Shown piece by piece: positions 21,263 to 38,560 of a DNA stretch of 64,000 bases. The position numbers and the translations under genes were made by a program. This stretch comes from Tubiluchus corallicola (lineage: Eukaryota; Priapulida; Priapulimorpha; Priapulimorphida; Tubiluchidae): the NCBI GenBank assembly GCA_030141605.1, contig JAQGDQ010000184.1:62001-126000 (forward strand). The letters are read 5' to 3'. How positions within the stretch are numbered: position 1 is the stretch's first letter; the number at the start of each line of letters is the position of its first letter. The notes under the pieces are model-generated. The model was not told the DNA's origin. It was given only the letters and a program-made list of their open reading frames with translations, and did no database searches.

Positions 21263-24200
21263 ATGGCCAAGATAAGTCGTGGAAGGAAGAGAAAATCAAA
21301 CGTGGCAGGTGAACTTCGACAGTATGGGAGTCTGTCACCAAATGTGAAAAATATGACAAGGCAGGAGAGCCCTGTAAAAGCTGGCCGGGTGGCAAAGCAC
21401 AGAAGTAGAGTCAAATCCTCTGACAACTCTCAGTCTAAAGTACGTTTTTGGACATTATTTCTGTGTATGTAAGATTTATTTAATTAATGTAAGACATTCC
21501 ACAGCAATGACTAGATATTGGTAGCTTCCATTACCCATTTAGTGACCAACTACCTTATGCATCAACAACAAGCTACCACAGTTGCTAAAATTTTCAACAG
21601 TTTCAGCCAAATTTGACTATCAAGTAACTAATACATGCCAGGGTTTAATTTTTTAAGTGAAAGGTTATTAATATTAATGTGTCTTAGTTAATGCAAAAAT
21701 GTTATTTAAATGATCATGTTTGTGCAGTTTTTGTATAGAGCAAATACAGCACTTTGAAACAAGATTAATTATAGAAGTAAATATGAAAAAGTTACTTTTA
21801 CTTTTTTGTCTGCCATTTTCATGAGTTCAGTGAGATGTGTCTTCATACTGTTGCGGCATATGCGCTTTAAGTACTGATTAAAAAACAACGTTGATTTGTG
21901 ACTTCTCTGCAGTTTCCAAATAAACAAATTACAGAGTGACTATTCTCTAGCTATTTGTTACCAGAAAGCTTTCAGCTAAGAAGTCAGTTTTTCAATTTTT
22001 TATGCATAGAACAATGACATAAACTGGCAACCAGCTGCTACAGTACTGCAACATCTAAAAAGCCCATTCTCTCCAGGGCCAGCTGCGAGGACTCGAAGTT
22101 CGATGTATGCAAAAAGACGTGCAACGATGCAGCCTAACAGTCCTGCATTGACAAAGTTGAGAGAAAAACTTGTTGTAAGTTAATTTTAAATTAGAAATTG
22201 AATTTTAAATAGAAAGGTGTGAACAGGGTAAGCTAGTGCATTTGAACACAGAAAACACAAGTTCTTTAATACGATATACAATTTGCAAGGCTCTTTAACT
22301 GTTCCTTATTAATTATTGTAAAATTTTGTGCTTACTTACAGTAAATGTTTTTCAGGCTAGTACATAATCTATATTGGACAGTGCTGTGTATTGCTGATTA
22401 ATTTAAAGTCTCTTCTTTACTGGCCCCATACGACCCCAAAAGAAAACTGAACAGAACTGCAGAAAAAACTGGAGCAGCACTTTTCTATGGCCCGTATTCT
22501 TCAGTTTGTTATTTAGTCCAAAGCAGGCAATGGTACACCCTCCAACAATCACAGTTGTTGATGCCCCACAGTCATTTAACTATTCATCGTGATTGAATTG
22601 GGGTTTTGTTGTGTAACATGGTTTTACAAGTTTTACTGAGTGCTTAGAAATTTAGTGCTGTGATTTTTCTTAAAGCTCAGCCTCTTTTTTACAGCCAACT
22701 GATGTTATCATTTCTCCTAAGAAGTCTCTCAGGCGACACAGTGTTGCAGTCGGACGTAAGCTTAGAACATCAAGCATGGCGGCGCCACAGCAGATTCCCA
22801 CTATAGATGAGTTTGCTGTTCCATTAGCTTTATCTCAGAAAACCACCAGGTTGTCCAGGAGGAGCTCCAATCGGAGAAGTGTGGTGCCTACGAGCACTTC
22901 AATGTTAAATGATGGTGATGTATTGCAGGAAAGCGAAGTAGTTACTGACGCAGTTGATAAATTGGATGCTAACTCATCTTGCATGATAACACTGACTCAA
23001 AGAACTTCCCTGTCACCTAATAGACTCGGTAGAAATGACATTAAAGCTGTTGTTAGCCCAAAAGTGTCCAAGCATCGTCTAGTTGATGCTAGTGTCTCTT
23101 CTACTGTCAGAACTGTGCAAAGTGTTAGTGTTACCAGTCTTAGAGAAAGGCGACAGGGTTTGAGATATTCTCTGCATCAGGACTTACCGAAACCTAAACG
23201 GTCCAGTGATCTGAAGCTGACTGCAGCAAGAAAGTCACGTAAGAAAGACAAGCAGAGACGATATACGCAAGTAAAAGTAAAAGCAGCAGCATCTGTAAGG
23301 AAATCAGAATCACGTGATTTAACTCCACAAAAGAAAAAGGATATTTCTGTAGTAAAGAAATCCAAAGGTCGAAAGTCTGTTGTCAAAGTAAACAGCCAGC
23401 CCAGGAGGACTCCAACATCAACTGCACTGCATCATCTCGGCCAGAAGTTAGCTAATGCAGGACACGTGAAAACTTCAAACAAAAATGATTTATCATTGCA
23501 GCCGAAAATGCCAAAGGAAGTTTATCAGAGCGAATCACCTAGAAAGGCAGCCACTCCCCACTCTTGTCTATCTCCTCGATCTCAACAGCGACTGAAAGAA
23601 ATGCGGTCACCCAGTTTGCCAGTTCGTTCTGCGTCTGCTTCATTGAATTCGCCAAACAAGCCTGCTGAAAGATCATCGACAAATCTTGGTAAAAGGATTC
23701 ACACACCTCATTGTCACAAGAAGCAGGCCAGTGAAAAATCGATACCCATAAGCATGTCTTCTGACAATTTGTCCACAAAAACTGGGAGGAAATTTGATCC
23801 TCCTAGATCTTACAAAAAGTGTGCAGATAAACAGCTGAACCCCAGATCATCTAGTTACGCTTCATCTGCCTTACTAAATTCAAACAGCAAATCCCTAGAA
23901 ACTAATAATTTGTCGAGAAAAACTGCCACACATCGGCGTCATGAAAAACAGTCCAGCGAAATGTCAAAATTGTACTCGCCTACGAAAACCGGCAAAACTT
24001 TACAGTTGAAAGAAAAAGAGGGTCGGAAAGTAAACCAGTTAACTGTACCTTTTAACAAGCATCTTAGGCCAATGCATAAGAGAGGTCGCAGGAGTAATGA
24101 AACGTCACATTCTCTTCCCTCAACACCAAGGGCAGGTCTTAGAAATAAAAAAACACCAAAGTCTTCAACATCGTTTACTAGTGCTGTGTCTAAACCAGGA

Positions 24201-25268
24201 GGTGCTACTACTGGCTCTAAAGCACGAAAAGATGATAAATTGTTTGTGGGAAGGTTGAGAGCAAAAGAGGCTGCTTGCTCTCCTACCGACAGCAACAGCA
24301 GAATTAGTGCCCGTAGTTCAAAGCCTCTTCATGATATGCTTGCTTTGAATGTTACTCCTGTTGTTGTCTTGGAAAGCAGATTATCATTAGAAAGATACTC
24401 TAAGGCCCTAGGTTCTCAAAGCATGAAACCCAAACAAGCTTCTACAAGTGATAAAAATGACACCGCTGCGACTGCAATTCAGATGCATAAAAGAATGAAA
24501 GGGTCAGTGTCTGCATCTGACGTCTTTGCAAATAAATTAGCACGTCCTCCAGTAAGAGCAACTTGTAGTGCAAGCGATTTAAGGAAGAATGAAGTTTCTT
24601 TACCGCTATTTCGTAGCGACCAACAAGGTGAGCCTGGTCCTTCGACTGAAAAATACAGCCGGAAACCACATTATGGAAGGGTGGCCATGATTCGGCCACA
24701 AGTGTTGCACACGGGTAAAAATGAATATACGGATGAGCAACCATACACGTCAACTCCAAAACTGAGCAAGAAGATTTTAGAAGAAATGCGGAGTTTTCAC
24801 TCCCCTCTGCCTAACCCTTTTGGACACGCCAGTCGCGGGTGCCAACTTGTTGCTGATACATGTATAAGCAGCGAGGCAATAGTAAGCAGTTATGGGCAAA
24901 CGGAAAGAGAGGAAGATTTTGAAACAGATTCAAATAGCGCTTTGAAACGAAAATTGAAAATAGACAGTGAAACGCCCAATGCCAGCCTCATAAAGCGCAC
25001 CAAACGTGACTTAGAGTCGCATTCTTCAAGCCTTAATCCAGAGAAACTGCTAGTGGACCGAAAGTTCGATGACGATGGGCAAAATATCAGTCTAGCGTTG
25101 TCTGAGAGAGACCTGCGCATCCCTGGTTCTCCGTTTATTTGCCGCACGGGCGAAACAAGTTCACAGTCTGCATCTACTGGAGACAGTGCACTGGAATATC
25201 AATCAGTTCTGGATGCTACTAGGGACTACCAGCTTGATGCACCTGTGAGTCGCTGTGTCATATTGTAG
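21263..25268 (+). CDS. Large basic Ser-rich disordered protein, function unknown (3 exons)
   Basis: Exons 21263-21439, 22010-22174 and 22695-25268, all phase 0 with good GT-AG sites, give 971 aa ending in VSRCVIL. It is rich in Ser, Lys and Arg, with many SP/TP sites, nuclear-localisation-like basic runs (GRKRKS near the start, RKSRKKDKQRR in exon 3) and no predicted fold or membrane segment. It looks like a nuclear or chromatin/cytoskeleton-associated protein with many kinase sites. Residues 75-114 (LKSPFSP, then YAKRRATMQ, then NSPALTKLREKL) faintly recall the N-terminal block of the mitotic PP1 scaffold Repo-Man/CDCA2, but I see no RVxF motif, so I do not name it. A good donor (CT|gtgagt at 25245) before the stop leaves open an alternative 3' exon, for example the open frame 26481-26702, which is in phase. 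Confidence 0.8.
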
Positions 25269-27046
25269 GTTAATTTTTTTACGTTGTTTGCCTGTAGTGA
25301 TATTGTTAAATTGTCAAACTTTCTTGAAGCTTTCAGCCCGGTAATTTGTCTGTTACTGTCTTAAATATATAATGCTTTGATGTGTAAATAGCGATCATTT
25401 CTAATATTTTAAGTAGAAAGATAGTTTTAACTGCACTACATACATTATGGTACAGCTTTTTATTGTTTTACGTTCTTATGACACAGGTAATGCTCTAGAT
25501 TGTTGAGGTTTGTTTATATAAAACGTTCACGAGCAGATTTTATTTACGGCAGTGTGCAATACTAAAAACTTGTATATAGAACTATAGAACTGGGCTAGAC
25601 AGGGATTAGTTTTAAATCATAGCTGGTTTATTTTATGGAGAAATTTGCATGCATGAATTTTTACCTTGTTAAGTTGTAATAAATCATAACGGAGCAGAGT
25701 TTTAATTGAAACTTCTATGAACTGCAATCAAACTACATTACTGTCTATTTAGTTGGTGTTAAGCGAGTTTGGCATTATAACAAGGTGCGTTAATGCATGC
25801 ATGTCTATACAAATATAGACATTTGTTTTGCCAGAAAGTATGGGAGTTAAGAGTGGTAGGCATTATCAAGGGGGGCTTTATAACCAGGTTTGACTGCATA
25901 CTTGTAACTAACTGGATTTCATTCATTAATTTACAATGTATTTTAAAACTGCACATAGTATTGTTTATACACGGTCAGCTTTATTTCTGCATGCTTATGG
26001 ATAAATAAATAGAAGATTAAAATGGTAAATCTCCGTGTTTATGTGATCGTATATGTTGCTTTCAATAGCAATTGCATGGTGTCCACGCTTATTCTCTAAA
26101 TATCGAGATACTGCTACGTGTAATATGGAATTACCCACTATATAATAAATAGTAAGAATAAATTTTGCTTTATTGGTTATCATAGTAAGAGGAACATTTT
26201 TGTTTGAATATGATACTAAACATACTGACAGTGGCCATTTTTATCATTGCTGGGTGTTGACCTGTGTGTGTGTGTGTGGAAACACAAGAATGTTTGTCTT
26301 TGGAACTGTGGAGTAAGTTTCGTTTCATGTAGTAGAGTTTAAACCGGGTAGAACTGACGTAGAACGTGCTTGTCAGCAGTGAAAAATTGGGTTATCTTGC
26401 TGAAAAGAGTAGCAAAAAGTATGTGTGAGCATTTAATTTCAAAATGCTCAGCGATTAGTATGTTAGGTCTGTTTAGTTAGTTGGCTGTCTCTTACATAGA
26501 ACGTTTACATGTAAACGTAAAAGTTGTTGCATCTCAAAGTTGCTCGAGTACAATGAAGGTAATCAACTTTCCTTTTTTACTTTTTAATGTGAAAAGTAAT
26601 GACACCAGTACTGTAAACAGTGCTAAAAAGTGTAAAATTCCCAATGGGGTGACATCTGTTAACAAAGAAGATGAAATAATAACAGCTGGTAGCTCTTTAT
26701 AACGCACTAATATGAAGAAACTTCAGAATTGTTTCAAAGCAAGTTTTCAACAAATACTAAAATTTGCCGAAAAGTACGCAAAGTCAATAAGTAAATTATC
26801 GCATTTTGATTAACCCTTACGATTACCTCACAGTTGAACAAAAATGAGCGAAACTAATCGCAAATTTTTTTTAATTTTTCAATATTAGCAGATCGAAGAA
26901 GTTGTGCATTTGAAAGCAATAAAATTACTTGAAGCGCAACAAGTTTTGGTCTGCTTTTTATATTTAAATACATTAACAACATCAGCAAACCATTCCAGAA
27001 TAACAGATTTACCTTTTTTCCAAATCCTATCGTTAATTCCAGAACA
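25269..27046. other. 3' UTR and intergenic DNA
   Basis: AT-rich. The only frame that reads like protein is 26481-26702, discussed as a possible alternative terminal exon. A short (TG)n run lies near 26262. LINE-like sequence probably begins before 27047 but is too decayed to define. Confidence 0.4.
25678..25683 (+). promoter_or_regulatory. Candidate poly(A) signal of the Ser-rich gene
   Basis: AATAAA 410 bases after the stop at 25268, in an AT-rich 3' UTR-like stretch. A second cluster is at about 26003. Confidence 0.4.
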
Positions 27047-27274
27047 AGCAATCTAAAACAAATTAGGACAAATACCCACTATGGAACGAACTCTGTAATC
27101 AAACAAGCAATTTTACTTTGGAATTCTCTACCATTACAGGTTAAACAAATCAAGTCCCTATCAGCATTTAAAACAAAATTAAAATCACTAATATTAACCA
27201 GATATGAAATACCATCACACCAGTACGACAACATACACACTAATTCAGAATTCATATACCCACGGCCATATTAA
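27047..27274 (+). mobile_element. LINE reverse transcriptase C-terminal remnant
   Basis: An open frame of 75 residues reads RTNTHYGTNSVIKQAILLWN, SLPLQVKQIKSLSAFKTKLK and ends TRYEI ... YPRPY and a stop, the standard end of CR1/RTE-like reverse transcriptases. It is strongly 5'-truncated. Confidence 0.8.
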
Positions 27275-28768
27275 TTAAATCATAGTTTGTTTTTTTATTT
27301 TTTTGTGTATGGTTGTAAATATGTTTGATTTTATTCGTCATTACTGCACAGTAGTTTAGATTGCACTGACGCATTTGCCTTCAGCAGTGTAAGTTTTTAT
27401 TAACTAACACTGATTGATTATCTCTGTAAAGTTTTTATCAGTGATTATCAATGTTTTTAATGGCAAATAAAGATTATTATATATATATATATAGGTCGGT
27501 CGTAAAGGCAAGACGCTCCAAACGTTATATTGCTCCTCAACCAAGTGAAAACAGAGTCGGCGCTCGCCTATTTTGTGTCCTAGGCAGAACCATTTACTTA
27601 TTACGCCTCCCAAAAATGCGAATGATAATCATAAGACTTGAAACTGTTACTGCAAGTTTTGCCAACACCAATAGTAAAAGTGCAATATTTATGATGGATC
27701 CATTAATGATACCCATTATGTGTGTTACGACAGTGGCTCTAAAAGCCCCTGTTATCTTACACATAGTTTACACTTGAACTAGCTGTACAGGTAAGTTTTC
27801 ACGAGTTAACAAGAACTCCCTCGGTTAACAAACTTCTAAATACCACACCATTTTCTATTAATTTCACAATAATTTTAGGAAATAGCGACATCTGTACTGT
27901 GAACAATGTTGGGATTGTTTATTATGTTGACATGAGTCAACAAGAAAACTAACTAAAGCATGGTAAACTGGTACCTTTATAGTTACTGTGTAATTTAGTT
28001 TTGTTTAATTTGCACCTGTCCCTCAAGATAGGAGAAGCCAGCTTATTCGCTCATCAGTGGTTAAAGGAATATCCTGACTTTTTGGTTAATTTTTAGTTAC
28101 CTTCCTGAACGTATAGATAAATGACGTAAGTTAGTGTTTACCTATAAGTAATCGAAAAATGATGTTATTGCAAAAAAGAAAAAGATAATAGCATTAGTTT
28201 TTTCTTTCTGTATGTACGTGTACGAAATACGACGTTGACTATAAAGCGTTTTTTTGCAAACGTAGTGAGTAGGACTAATACCCGAAAGCGCAACAAGCTT
28301 TTTGCGTAACGTATATCATTATATTTATAATTTACAATATCACTACACCTCTCAATGTGACCTACTTTTACTTATACTTGGGCGATTATAGAACCTCAGT
28401 TTGCCCAAAAAAGTGAAACTTTCAAACATAAATAATTATAAGTGTGGTTCAAACATAAATAATTATAAATGTGGATGGATGCATATTACTAGAAACTTAT
28501 TTGGCAAACAGGTTTTTTATTACTTTTGTGAAAGCTTCCCTATAAAGCAGAAGACTAATTGAATATAATAGTGGTGCTATATTGTATGTAAATATTAAGT
28601 AACCCCACACTGTGTGCCAAAGTCCTTCAAGTTTTATGCTCTCAATTTATTGTACATTCTAGATGCGTTTATAAACGGGTTCCAGGTCTTACTGAGTAAT
28701 ATTCTATGCCTTGGCTTTGAGCGTTTTATATTGTACAGGACTAAGCAGAAGTGGACGGAGAAGTTGCC
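27275..28768. other. Intergenic region upstream of the SLC22 gene
   Basis: A (TA)n run lies at 27476-27493. A direct repeat of about 24 bases (TCAAACATAAATAATTATAA) occurs twice at 28423-28472. No exon or promoter motif could be supported. Confidence 0.4.
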
Positions 28769-34264
<5,496 letters not shown>

Positions 34265-34449
34265 TGAGAGATAGTAATCTTTGACTTCAACTTAAAAGCA
34301 CATTACGACATTCGTCTGCATTTGTGTTTGCTGATGACAATCAGTAATTATTTTAAAAAAATAACATTCACTTTTAGTTTGGTCAAATTTATATTCATAC
34401 TGTTGTTGTGCATCATAGTGACTTGTACAAATTCGTGTCAGTGTTTAGT

Positions 34450-34455
34450 AATAAA
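34450..34455 (+). promoter_or_regulatory. Candidate SLC22 poly(A) signal
   Basis: AATAAA 186 bases after the stop at 34264, a normal distance for a 3' UTR. Confidence 0.5.
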
Positions 34456-34804
34456 CTGAAAATGAATGAGTAACGAGAAGTCTGTAAAACTTCGTGAATT
34501 TTCTTTCGTTATTAGAGCTTAATTTCTGGTTCCAGTTTATGTCTTTATTAAGCATTCATTTTCATTTTGTCGTTACTGTTAAATATCTTATGAATATAAA
34601 AAAGTCACTCATGTCAGTGATTGTTCGTTCACTTGTTTAATTGTGCTCTTGTTTGAGCCAATTATCTTGTTTGCTTGGCGGTTAGCAGGCATACCTCTGG
34701 TCTAACGGAAAGGCATTTTTAGGGCAACAAAGACTTGTGGAAGCAATAGTAGTTTTTAAAAACAATAATAATAATAATAACTAGCCAAGCTCCTCAAAAG
34801 AATT

Positions 34805-35148
34805 TTGGGCACAAACCAATGACAACCCACACCAGACCACCCACATCACACCATCCATGCCATCCTACACAACCACACCACATCCACCGCACCACCCACA
34901 CTATGCCACTAACACCATGCCACAACAACCACACCATGCCACAACCACACCATGCTACCCACTCACACACCCCCCAAACTAAAATACCCATACCACACCA
35001 TCCACCTCATTCCCACCATAGCGCCCATACCATGCCACACCCACCGCACCCCATGCCAAGCCAATCACACCACATGAACCCACGTCATACGCAGCACACT
35101 TACCCCACCCACTATACCATACCACACCAAACCCACCACATCATTTGG
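34805..35148. repeat. CCACACC/CCATGCC-rich satellite-like tract
   Basis: An almost G-free strand made of imperfect CCACACC, CATGCCA and CCCACC units of about 5-12 bp. It is open in frames on both strands (His/Thr/Pro-rich one way, Trp/Gly/Val-rich the other) because of its composition, not because it codes. Confidence 0.85.
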
Positions 35149-35269
35149 TGATTATGATGATAACAATGACTATGATGACGACACCTTCAGCACCAGCACC
35201 CAACAGTACAGCAGCATAATGAAGTCCTGAAAAACGTTTTGCGCAAGTTTGAAATTGTGTGCTATTACA

Positions 35270-36540
35270 AATGCTAGTAGACGTCCACCAATGACCAATA
35301 ATGCACGAACATTCGACGCAGTTTTGCTTACTGCTTCTCGGATGATAATAGGCTAACAGAACTAACATGTACAATCTATAAGTTATTGATTGTATTATAA
35401 GTAAGTTTTGATAGACTGTAACATAGTATAATGGCGGGTGACAACAATGCCTGGAACAGTCGCGAAATTTCTCAAACTCAAAGACAATGGGTGTTCCAAA
35501 CAGCATGCAGCACGAGGGGTTGAATTAGAATGTCAAAATACATCCTTCCTGTTTCGTCTAGCGGATTTCTCATGCCTTGCAAACCGTTGCTTCCTCTTTC
35601 TGGAAGTGTTTTTCCCAACATGCCCAAACAGTTGCATAAATTGAGTTTTTCTGGAGGCTGTTTGTGCAGTTTTCTGCAAAATTTGGGTGTACGTGTTCGG
35701 GAAAACGCCCGTTACAGGAAACCATTTCACTCCCGAATATTCTAAATATACCTATAATACCCACCGTCGAATGGGCAGTTCAACCACTGCTGGCACCGCC
35801 CCCGGCACGTTCCCGCTCTCTAGAAATAAGAGGCATAAATTTTGCAATTTTTTGCGAAAAACGGTCAAAAAGGGCGGTTGACCCAATTCAGAAAATAAAC
35901 CATCAATAAGAAGACACTAGATCGAGACTTTTCGTTTGATGTACAAATTGCTGAAAATGGTGCTGCCGTTGGAGCTATAGCTTCGAATCATATACACATT
36001 CATATACCACTGAAATTGTACTACACTACTAGCAAAGGCTCCACAGAAAATTTTGCATATTTATAAATCCACTTCTAATCAATAATGCGCGAACATCTTA
36101 CATAGTGTTGATTTATTTACCTAAGCAGAGCCAGCAGCAGCTTTTACTGAATTAAATTATAAAGTTATAGACAGAGTACAATGGAATGACGGCAGAATAA
36201 TAGAAACGTCACTGTAGCTTCTAAGCGAGAATCGCCCAAATTCTAATCAACTCGACATTGCTCCTTCTGGTGAAAGCGACTCCTAAAGAGACCCACATTA
36301 CATTGTAGCCCTGCTCCTCCTTTTTCTAAAAAGTTACATATCTCCTTCCGAAAGTGCCACCAACGCTGCTAGAACGTTTTTCTACAGACAGTTTGGTCAA
36401 AATTTCGAAAAATTCGAGAGCCTTTGTCTTCTCGCGAATTCCAAATATGTCTACTACCCCACCGTCAACCCGTCCATCCGACCATTATCGGCACCATGCT
36501 GGTCCATATACACCACCAACATTAATATATAAAGGTAGAA
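35270..36540. repeat. Possible diverged tandem duplication
   Basis: Several blocks of 35.28-35.85 kb recur in order at 36.07-36.52 kb, such as 'AATAATGCACGAACATT' against 'AATAATGCGCGAACATC', and 'CCCACCGTCGAATGGGC' against 'CCCACCGTCAACCCGTC' followed by GGCACC. The offset drifts from about 780 to 700 bp, so indels are many. No gene is seen in either copy. Confidence 0.4.
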
Positions 36541-36753
36541 TATTAATTTATAGAACTTTAGCAGTGTTTTGAGCAATAATTAATTAAAGCATACTAGAGA
36601 AGTCGTAGTGGCTGATAAGATTTATTTGCTTTTGTAGGCGCTGCTGGTGCGCACAGATTACAAATATTGGAACATGAACAGAAAGCATGGAGGACACACG
36701 AATAGTGTTTTCGAATTACTAAAATATTCTTCACTTCTTGAGTGAATTTCACT

Positions 36754-36969
36754 TTATATCGCTAAGTTTTGTGCGCAAACTGGCTTATTCTTTCGAGGGT
36801 CGTTATTTGAATGCTTCTGACAGCGAGTTTGTTCAGTACACCACTTCTGATATTGGGTCTTGGTTGCAACACACGAATGTAAATAGGTGAGGATTATCAG
36901 TATTAGACCTGCTAGTAACAGAATTTCTAGTGATAATTTAATTATTATGGTATGAATTTTATAACTCAC
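36754..36969 (-). other. Small ORF with hydrophobic start and Cys-rich end, unproven
   Basis: A 71-residue minus-strand frame with a hydrophobic helix (LSLEILLLAGLILIILTYL) and then four cysteines in a basic tail (HSC, KWC, TRCQK, KPVCAQ). It could be an exon for a signal anchor or secreted peptide, but there are no supporting splice sites or neighbours, and it may be chance. Confidence 0.2.
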
Positions 36970-37141
36970 CTTCGTGGTAGGTAAACCCTGATTTCCATCT
37001 CTTGCACCAATCTCTCGTCCACTGAGTAGCTAGCCGAAAAACACCCTTGTCCAGTTATTCATTGTTGGTTTACTCTTCTCCTAGTATACCAAACTGGTAT
37101 CAAAATAGGAGGTTTCTCCCGCAGAGTTCTGAGTCAAGTTT

Positions 37142-37393
37142 ATGTTTGAAACTATTTACATTATTTTGCACTCACTCAGAATTGTAGAGATACATCACTA
37201 TTCAACACGTGCTACTGCTAGAGGAAATTTTTATCAGGAAAGATACCTCACTTCTTTTGGGCTAAGCACCTTAAAATATAACGGCACAGTGCTGTGGAAT
37301 GAACTTCCAAGAGAATTCATTAGCAATTCCTTCTTTAGATCAGCTACTCGAAAATTTCGCTTACACTTACTTTCGCATTACTGTTCTTCATAA
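37142..37393 (+). mobile_element. LINE reverse transcriptase C-terminal remnant (plus strand)
   Basis: An 83-residue open frame ends with GLSTLKYNGTVLWNELPREF, ISNSFFRSATRKFRLHLLS and a stop, the usual LINE C-terminus. It is 5'-truncated. Its 3' UTR probably runs on towards 37.9 kb, where a second LINE on the other strand ends. Confidence 0.75.
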
Positions 37394-37914
37394 ACTTACA
37401 GATATTTTTCTATTTTGATAATTTCCAGCATACACAAATATGTGATAATAGTGCTTTATGATAGGAAAAATCTGTCACAAGTTTATTATCTAGGAAAATA
37501 TCTTATTCGTGTATTTATTAGGATACGGCTGCATGAATTACAATCACAAATTGAACGATATGACAGCTTGAATTTTGATCATTTTTATATTCATTTGTAC
37601 CACATTATTTGGCTTTTACTTACCATTGCTTTTTCTTCATCATTTCCCTGTATGTTTAGATACCTTTGATTGCATTTTCACCCTTCAGTTATTTAAAGTT
37701 GTTTAGTGAATTTTAAACAGATCAAGTTGCTAAGTAAAATAGTAATAATGTAATTTCACTACTATCATGAGTGAAATGTCTGCAGTGTCATCCTAATAAT
37801 CACATACATCCATTGAAGGTCCTTCTTGGTCTTTTGCCATCCTATTTCCATTGTGATAATTAAATACATTTACTTGCCTCAGTTATATCATGAATATGGA
37901 AATAAATGCACGTT

Positions 37915-38560
37915 TTGAAGTGAATTGAATGGAATAATGATTCCGGTAATGAGTTCCATAGTATCACTTTGGCTTGTGAAAAACTATGTGGATACTATTC
38001 AGTATTAACCCTATGCTTGAACAATTTAACACTATGCCCACGTGTAATGCTTCTATTGAGTGTAAAAAACTGGTTTGCATTGATGTCAGTAAATCCTTTA
38101 AGAATCTTGAACATTTCAATAAGTCCACCCTACTTCTTCTTGCAAATTTTATTTATCGATTAGACTCGATACAGGTCTAATTTTTGCAGTTTTTGCAAGT
38201 ATGAGAGTCCTTCGAGACCTACGAGCTTGTGCTTGTACCTGCTCGAGAGCACGGATGTCCTTGAGATAGTAAGGGTCCCATACCTGACTGACGCATTCGA
38301 GATGAGGACGAACAAGAGATTTGTATAGGGAGAATTATCTCAGCTCTTCTGGAAGTTATGGTTCTACTAACTAATCCAAGGATTATGTTACTCTTAATAA
38401 TTTTGTTAGAGATATGACTGCGAAAATTTAGTTTGCTGTCTAATAACAGTCCAAGATCCATCTCCTCAGTCACTTCAGGCAAATCGACATCACCAAAGCT
38501 GTATGTGGGTGGTTTGGTCTGATTACCAGATGTAATAAAACAGTAAAATAATCACAATAG
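37915..38560 (-). mobile_element. LINE reverse transcriptase remnant (minus strand)
   Basis: Read on the minus strand from about 38560: PPTYSFGDVDLPEVTEEMDL, GLLLDSKLNFRSHISNKI, then after a frameshift RPHLECVSQVWDPYYLKDIR and ALEQVQAQARR, and, with more frame changes, FKGFTDINANQFF, SRNITRGHS-like sequence and KVILWNSLPESLFHSIH ending near 37915. This is the post-catalytic thumb and C-terminal end of a CR1/L2-like LINE. It lies tail to tail with the plus-strand LINE at 37142. Confidence 0.8.

Noticed and set aside
27451-27777. 108-residue plus-strand ORF
   Set aside because: Begins in a TA microsatellite, has no conserved content and no splice or repeat context.
34794-35151. His/Pro-rich (+) and Trp/Gly-rich (-) open frames
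   Set aside because: The tract is nearly free of G on one strand, so stops are rare by composition; it is a satellite-like repeat.
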